Assembly: GCA_037384885.1 (NCBI GenBank)
Contig: JARRNO010000171.1
Location: forward strand, 1-10,389
DNA: 10,389 nt
Reading direction: 5' to 3'
DNA from: JARRNO01 sp037384885
GTDB taxonomy: Bacteria; Acidobacteriota; UBA4820; DSQY01
The translations under genes were made by a program, and so were the position numbers. The notes under the pieces are model-generated. The model did not search any database. It worked only from the letters and a program-made list of their open reading frames with translations, and had not been told where the DNA came from. Of the stretch, positions 6,058 to 10,389 are shown piece after piece; positions within the stretch are counted from its first letter, which is position 1, and each line of letters begins with the position of its first letter.

Positions 6058-7309
6058 CGGTCCCGTTTTTCTGTTTGTTCTGGCGGCGGTTCTTTTCGCG
6101 GGCGGACTTTACCACCTGTTTACGCGCCGGTTCTCTTCGGGGTGGGACTATCCGAAGTACTCGTCCCAGCGGACGGCGCCGGACGGAACAAAGGCGCTCT
6201 ACGAAAGCCTCCGCGCATTGCCGGGCTGGATGGTGTCGCGGAACTACCTTCCCCTCGGCCTGGCCCGCCTCCAGGACAACGCCACTCTGATGATGGCCGG
6301 TGTGGACCCGGGCCGGCCGGGCATCCTGAACGGTTCCGACGCGGAAGTGTTGAGGGACTACCTTGCCTCAGGGGGACGGGTGGTGATTTGCCTGCGGCGG
6401 GGGGCCCCGCCGAAAAGGAAGAAGGTGTCCGAAAAAGCGGAGGACGGTTCGAAACACACCGCAAAAAAGGAACGCGCCCCCGGGCGGAGAACGATAGCCG
6501 GAAAAAAGAAAAAAGCTGCGGATGACAAGGAGAAGAATGTCCCCCCGCTGAGACTGTCTGAGATGACGGGCTTTCGACTGGCCTATTTCACGAGCGGCAA
6601 GGCCGGTCCCGTATCCAGGCGGGCGCGCCTCGAGGATTCCTCCTTGAAAGGTGCTCTCCCTCAGGCGCTTCCCTGGCGGGCGGCGACCTATTTCCATCAT
6701 CTTTCAGCTTCATGGAAGGTCATTTACGAGGTGGAAGGCCGAGCCGTCATGATCCGCCGGCGCTTTGGAGCGGGAACGCTGCTGGTGTCGGGAGACAGCG
6801 AATTTCTGACGAACCGGGCCCTGGTGAGAGAACGGCAGGTCAACCTGTTGGCCTTTCTCGCGGGGCGCCGCCGCCGCGTTGTTTTCGACGAAACGCATCT
6901 CGGCCTGACAGAACATGAGGGCGTTGCCGGTTTGCTCAGGAGCTACGGACTCACGGGGACGCTCTTCTCCCTCGTTCTGCTTGCCCTGCTGTTTCTCTGG
7001 AAAAACGTCCCATCCTTTGTTCCAAGGCAGGCCGACGGGTTCAACGGGCGCAAGGACGGGCGGATGGAGGGGCGAGATGCTGCAAGCGGCCTGGAAGCGC
7101 TCCTGCGGCGGACCATCGGAAAGCATTCGCTGGTCGAGGCGTGCTACGAAGAATGGCGAAGGACCAGACGGCTTCCGTCACATCTATCTCAGGATAAGGC
7201 GGAACGGATAGAGAGAATGTTTAAAGCCTGGAAACAAGCCGGTTCCCGGGATCGCAATCCCGCGGCGTTTTACCGCGAAATTTCGCGCATCGTCAAAGAA
7301 AGGGGCTGA
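6044..7309 (+). CDS. DUF4350 domain membrane protein
   Basis: A 421-residue protein that overlaps the previous gene by 14 bases and starts at GTG 6044. A signal-anchor helix (about 7-26) is followed by the DUF4350 pattern: SSQRTAPDGTKALYESL (40-56), TLMMAGVDP (81-89), DYLASGGRVVICL (105-117), a GTLLVSGDSEFLTNRAL stretch (244-260) and RRVVFDETHLG (277-287). A second helix (about 304-321) leads to a C-terminal cytoplasmic helical tail. The fold probably resembles a glutamine-amidotransferase-like sheet without known catalytic residues, and the family function is unknown. Residues 119-168 form a Lys/Arg-rich, probably disordered insertion inside the domain. The family is a regular partner of MoxR, DUF58 and DUF4129 genes. 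Confidence 0.83.
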   Translation: MKRFSGPVFLFVLAAVLFAGGLYHLFTRRFSSGWDYPKYSSQRTAPDGTKALYESLRALPGWMVSRNYLPLGLARLQDNATLMMAGVDPGRPGILNGSDAEVLRDYLASGGRVVICLRRGAPPKRKKVSEKAEDGSKHTAKKERAPGRRTIAGKKKKAADDKEKNVPPLRLSEMTGFRLAYFTSGKAGPVSRRARLEDSSLKGALPQALPWRAATYFHHLSASWKVIYEVEGRAVMIRRRFGAGTLLVSGDSEFLTNRALVRERQVNLLAFLAGRRRRVVFDETHLGLTEHEGVAGLLRSYGLTGTLFSLVLLALLFLWKNVPSFVPRQADGFNGRKDGRMEGRDAASGLEALLRRTIGKHSLVEACYEEWRRTRRLPSHLSQDKAERIERMFKAWKQAGSRDRNPAAFYREISRIVKERG

Positions 7310-7313
7310 ATTG

Positions 7314-8279
7314 ATGCATGCCGATCTCGACAGATTGCTGGAGACTTTCGACCGGGCCCGCGCGGAAGTGGGCAAGGTGATCGTGGGGCAGGAAAGGGTG
7401 GTGGACCTCTCGCTGGTCGCCGTTTTTACTGGAAGTCACGCCTTGGTGGAAGGGGTGCCCGGCATCGCAAAAACCTTGCTGGTTCGGAGCCTGGCCAAGG
7501 TTCTGGGGTGCGACTTCGGCCGCATACAGTTCACCCCGGACCTGATGCCCACCGATATCACGGGAACGAACGTGTTCAACATGCGGGACAGTTCCTTTCA
7601 GATGGCCCGCGGACCTGTCTTCACGACGTTTCTACTGGCGGACGAGATCAACCGCGCGCCCGCCAAGACACAGGCCGCCCTTCTCCAGGCGATGCAGGAA
7701 AGAAAGGTCACCATCGATCGGGAAACCTACCCGCTCGGGGATAATTTTACGGTTTTCGCCACGCAGAACCCGATTGAATACGAGGGGACCTACCCTCTCC
7801 CCGAAGCCCAGAAGGACCGTTTCATGGTGAAGATCTCCATGTCCTATCCAGACAGGAGCGACGAACTCACCCTTGCGGCAAGGACCCTTGGCGAGGCGGC
7901 TCCCGAGAGGGTGCTCGCCTCCAGCGATGTCCGCTCAGTGGTGACGCCGGAAGACCTGGGCGTTCTGAAAGAGACGTTGGAACTCATTCACATTTCTCAA
8001 GATCTGGTCTCGTATGCGGTCGACCTCGTCAGAAAGACGCGCACGCAGGATGGGTTTCTGGTGGGCGCAGGTCCGAGGGCGACACAGGCGCTTCTATTGG
8101 CGTCTCGCGCGCAGGCCGCCCTCGAAGGAAGAGATTTCATGACGCCTGACGACGTCAAGGCCATGGCCTTTCCCGTTCTCGAGCACCGCCTGATCCTCCG
8201 CCCCGAATTTGAAATCGAAGGCGCTACGGTTAAAGAGGTGTTGGCCAAGATGATGGAGGAGGTCCCGGTCCCGCGATGA
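7314..8279 (+). CDS. MoxR family AAA+ ATPase
   Basis: A 321-residue AAA+ ATPase of normal family length. It shows Walker A GVPGIAKT (residues 47-54), Walker B FLLADEINRA (D110, E111), sensor 1 FATQNP (148-153), the arginine-finger segment EAQKDRF (R169) and sensor 2 GAGPRATQALLLA (R255), so it looks catalytically complete. MoxR proteins act as ATP-driven chaperones that help assemble or activate protein complexes, usually with a vWA-domain partner; here that partner is the DUF58 protein encoded next. ATG 7314 is chosen over TTG 7311. AGGGG at about 7301-7304 lies upstream, and the previous stop is at 7307-7309. The stop overlaps the next start in ATGA (8276-8279). Confidence 0.96.
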   Translation: MHADLDRLLETFDRARAEVGKVIVGQERVVDLSLVAVFTGSHALVEGVPGIAKTLLVRSLAKVLGCDFGRIQFTPDLMPTDITGTNVFNMRDSSFQMARGPVFTTFLLADEINRAPAKTQAALLQAMQERKVTIDRETYPLGDNFTVFATQNPIEYEGTYPLPEAQKDRFMVKISMSYPDRSDELTLAARTLGEAAPERVLASSDVRSVVTPEDLGVLKETLELIHISQDLVSYAVDLVRKTRTQDGFLVGAGPRATQALLLASRAQAALEGRDFMTPDDVKAMAFPVLEHRLILRPEFEIEGATVKEVLAKMMEEVPVPR

Positions 8280-9628
8280 TGGTTCCAAGAACGCGCCTGC
8301 TTTTCTGGTTCGCTGCGGTTGTCATTCCGGCTGCCGCTCTGGCCGGATTGTTTCCTTCCACGGCCGGATACGCGGGGATCGTTATCGCGCTTTTTGCCGT
8401 CTCCGTCCTGGGCGACGCGGCGGCCGGGTTAAGAAGACGCGAGGATTATTCGCTCGTTTTCCCGGATTCCGCTCGATTCTTTCATCTGCGGGAAGACCGC
8501 CTCGGGTTGAAGGTTGCTTACACGGGGGCTGCTGCAAAAGTGCTCAAGCTGGGGCTGGGGCTGCCATCGGCTTTTACCGTGCCGGAACCGGTGATGGAAG
8601 TACTTTTAGCGGCCGGAGAAGGGAAGCAAGCAGTGGAGTGGCTGGTGCGGCCCTGCGAGAGGGGGCGCTTCATTTGGGAGTCACTTCGCCTCGAGACGGT
8701 GTCGCCGCTGGGCTTCTGGGCGCTCTGGAGGACGCACCGGCCCGGAACGGAGCTCAAGGTCTATCCCGACATCATCAAGGAGAACCGGCAGGCGCTGGCC
8801 CTCATGATGAACCGCGGGTCGGCCGGGATCCATCTACACCGCCAGGTGGGGAAAGGACGTGAGTTCGAACGTCTCCGGGATTACGTGCCCGGTGACTCCT
8901 ATGACGACATCCACTGGAAGGTGGCGGCCAAGCGCGGACGGCCCGTGACCAAAGTCTTCCAGATTGAGAAAACCCAGGAAATTTATGTCGTCCTCGATCA
9001 GTCGAGACTCAGCGGCCGGACCATTCCGGGTCCGAGTGAAAATTCGGGAGCCCGGAACGGCGAAACCCTCCTTGAGGGGGCCATCAAGGCGGCGCTTGTT
9101 TTGGCGCTCGCCGCCGGCAGGCAGGGCGACAGGTTTGGCCTGATCTCGTGCGACGACAAGGTGGAATCCTTCCTGCCCGCCAAAGCCGGCAGGGAACAAT
9201 TCAACGCCTGCAGGGACGTTCTCTATGCGCTCGCCCCCAGGGAAGTGTCCCCGGATTTCGGCGAAGTGTTCGCCTTTATCCGCTCTCGTCTCCGCCACAG
9301 GGCGCTTTTCGTGTTCCTGACCAGCCTGGATGATCCCCTGATCGCCGAGGAGTTCGCCCGGCACGCGGCCCTCGTTTCCCGGCAGCACCTCGTGCTGGTG
9401 AACATGTTCCGGCCGCCCGGCGCCCGGCCGTTGTTTCACAATCCCGATTTAAAAGACATTCCCGGGATCTATCGCGAATTGGCCGGCCATATCGCCTGGA
9501 ACGACCTGGCCCTTCTGAGGGGGGAGTTGAAGCAGCGGGGCGTCGCACTGGCGTTTCTTGAAAGCGAAAGGGCCTGTGTACAGCTTGTCTCGCAGTATCT
9601 GAACGTCAAACGGAGGCAAATCCTTTGA
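8276..9628 (+). CDS. DUF58 domain protein (vWA-like MoxR partner)
   Basis: A 450-residue protein. Two N-terminal membrane helices (about 8-26 and 31-50) anchor it. A beta-rich region follows, then the DUF58 signature RLRDYVPGDSYDDIHWK (199-215) with RGRPVTKVF (220-228). The region IYVVLDQSR (236-244) starts a vWA-like fold; the D-x-S pair of the metal site is present, but the third position is not a clear DxSxS. MoxR ATPases and DUF58 proteins are paired in many genomes, and the DUF58 protein is thought to link the ATPase to its client. The start overlaps the MoxR stop (ATGA). The stop overlaps the next TTG (9625-9628). Confidence 0.93.
   Translation: MMVPRTRLLFWFAAVVIPAAALAGLFPSTAGYAGIVIALFAVSVLGDAAAGLRRREDYSLVFPDSARFFHLREDRLGLKVAYTGAAAKVLKLGLGLPSAFTVPEPVMEVLLAAGEGKQAVEWLVRPCERGRFIWESLRLETVSPLGFWALWRTHRPGTELKVYPDIIKENRQALALMMNRGSAGIHLHRQVGKGREFERLRDYVPGDSYDDIHWKVAAKRGRPVTKVFQIEKTQEIYVVLDQSRLSGRTIPGPSENSGARNGETLLEGAIKAALVLALAAGRQGDRFGLISCDDKVESFLPAKAGREQFNACRDVLYALAPREVSPDFGEVFAFIRSRLRHRALFVFLTSLDDPLIAEEFARHAALVSRQHLVLVNMFRPPGARPLFHNPDLKDIPGIYRELAGHIAWNDLALLRGELKQRGVALAFLESERACVQLVSQYLNVKRRQIL
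9612..9616 (+). promoter_or_regulatory. Ribosome binding site supporting a TTG start
   Basis: GGAGG lies eight bases upstream of TTG 9625, inside the end of the DUF58 gene. It supports TTG as the start of the SpoIIM-like gene, whose family-typical N-terminus begins immediately after. Confidence 0.7.
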
Positions 9629-10389
9629 TCCTGGATCTCGAACGTTTCGCGAATTCAGAGCGTCCGCACTGGGACGCCCTTGAAAGAATCCTGAAGGTTC
9701 TGGAGGAGGATCCCGGCCACCGCCTGAGCCTGGCCGAGTCCAAGCGCCTGTTTTATCTTTACCAGCGGACGTCCTCCGACCTGGCCCAAGTGCAGTCTTT
9801 CGCCGGGGACAACGCTCTGCGGGCATACCTCGAATCTCTCGTCAGCAGGGCGTACGGGGAGATTCAGGAGACACCGGAGAGCCGCCTGTCCCGGGTCCGT
9901 CCTTTCCGCTGGTTTTTCAAAGGCTTCCCGCGTGCGTTCCGCCGCCGGATCGGCGTTTTCTACTTGGCCGCCTCCGTGACGGCGGCCGGATGCCTGTTCG
10001 GATCGCTGGCCGTCGCTCTTGATCCCGCCGCGAAAGCCGCGCTCATGCCTTTTCCCCAGCTGCTTCAAAACCCCGTTGAACGCGTTCAGCACGAGGAGAA
10101 GGAAAAGGGGCGGGAACTGAGAGGAAGAAAGAGCACCTTCTCCGCCGGGCTGATGACGCACAACATCAGGGTGGCCTTTCTGAACCTGGCCTTGGGGATC
10201 ACATGGGGACTCGGCACGTTGATCCTCCTGTTCTACAACGGGGTCATTCTCGGGGCAGTCTTTTCCTACTACATCCTCTATGGAGAGACGGCCTTCGTCT
10301 TTGGGTGGCTTCTTCCCCACGGTGTGATCGAGATTCCCGCCTTTCTCATCGCCGGACAGGCGGGGCTGGTCATGGCGGGGGCGCTCATC
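9625..10389 (+). CDS. SpoIIM family (DUF95) membrane protein, 3' end outside window
   Basis: The first 255 residues of a SpoIIM-family protein, open to the window edge and typically somewhat over 300 residues long. The N-terminal helical part has WDALERILKVLEED and LFYLYQRTSSDLAQVQ (about 16-57), as in homologues. A helix at about 110-130 is followed by THNIRVAFLNLALGITWG (178-195), LLFYNGVILGAVFSYYI and LLPHGVIEIPAFLIAGQAG (229-247), the conserved core of the family. SpoIIM itself acts in the Bacillus forespore engulfment machine. Many non-sporulating bacteria have homologues next to MoxR, DUF58 and RDD genes, with unknown function. A sporulation role here is not implied. The start is TTG in a TTGA overlap. 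Confidence 0.9.
   Translation, partial: MILDLERFANSERPHWDALERILKVLEEDPGHRLSLAESKRLFYLYQRTSSDLAQVQSFAGDNALRAYLESLVSRAYGEIQETPESRLSRVRPFRWFFKGFPRAFRRRIGVFYLAASVTAAGCLFGSLAVALDPAAKAALMPFPQLLQNPVERVQHEEKEKGRELRGRKSTFSAGLMTHNIRVAFLNLALGITWGLGTLILLFYNGVILGAVFSYYILYGETAFVFGWLLPHGVIEIPAFLIAGQAGLVMAGALI

Noticed and set aside
9625..10389. SpoIIM homologue taken as evidence of endospore formation
   Set aside because: The gene sits in a MoxR/DUF58 neighbourhood without other sporulation genes, and the family is widespread in non-spore-formers.

Overview
The window is GC-rich, densely packed bacterial DNA. It carries an engB-rho gene pair and a long MoxR/DUF58/DUF4129/SpoIIM-type membrane operon. Protein style and gene content suggest a Gram-negative bacterium of the Deltaproteobacteria/Desulfobacterota type, perhaps near Syntrophobacterales. 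That placement is inference from protein resemblance and is low confidence. There are no mobile elements, CRISPR arrays or phage genes.

Region 1 (1-1575, plus strand) holds the 3' part of the ribosome-assembly GTPase gene engB (yihA/ysxC), then the transcription terminator gene rho, closed by a strong intrinsic hairpin terminator. Both genes are broken as written. engB has a one-base frameshift near 90-97. rho lacks about 146 bases near 1208, which removes 49 residues (Q-loop region) and shifts the frame. Region 2 (1640-1860, minus strand) is a two-gene tRNA unit, tRNA-Lys(UUU) followed by tRNA-Glu(UUC), both with encoded CCA and driven by a near-consensus sigma-70 promoter.

Region 3 (1915-10389, plus strand) starts with a divergent sigma-70 promoter and a leader of about 235 nt containing a 9-bp hairpin. 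Ten coding segments follow, and almost every junction is a 4-base start/stop overlap or a gap of a few bases. In order: GYF-zinc ribbon-RDD membrane protein; double zinc-finger membrane protein; two-TM protein of unknown function; small B-box-like zinc-finger membrane protein; polytopic membrane protein; DUF4129 domain protein; DUF4350 protein; MoxR AAA+ ATPase; DUF58 protein; SpoIIM-family membrane protein, cut by the window end. MoxR plus DUF58 plus DUF4350/DUF4129/RDD/SpoIIM is a recurring but functionally poorly understood bacterial neighbourhood. The usual inference is that the AAA+ ATPase and the DUF58 (vWA-like) protein form a chaperone pair working on or with the membrane components.

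Points most worth attention: the clustered disruptions in engB and rho, with a likely third in the DUF4129 gene; three nearby genes in the operon that carry zinc-finger modules, two of them with identical Cys/His spacing; and the structured leader of the operon. The disruptions could be sequencing or assembly errors or real gene decay, and the sequence alone cannot decide between these.
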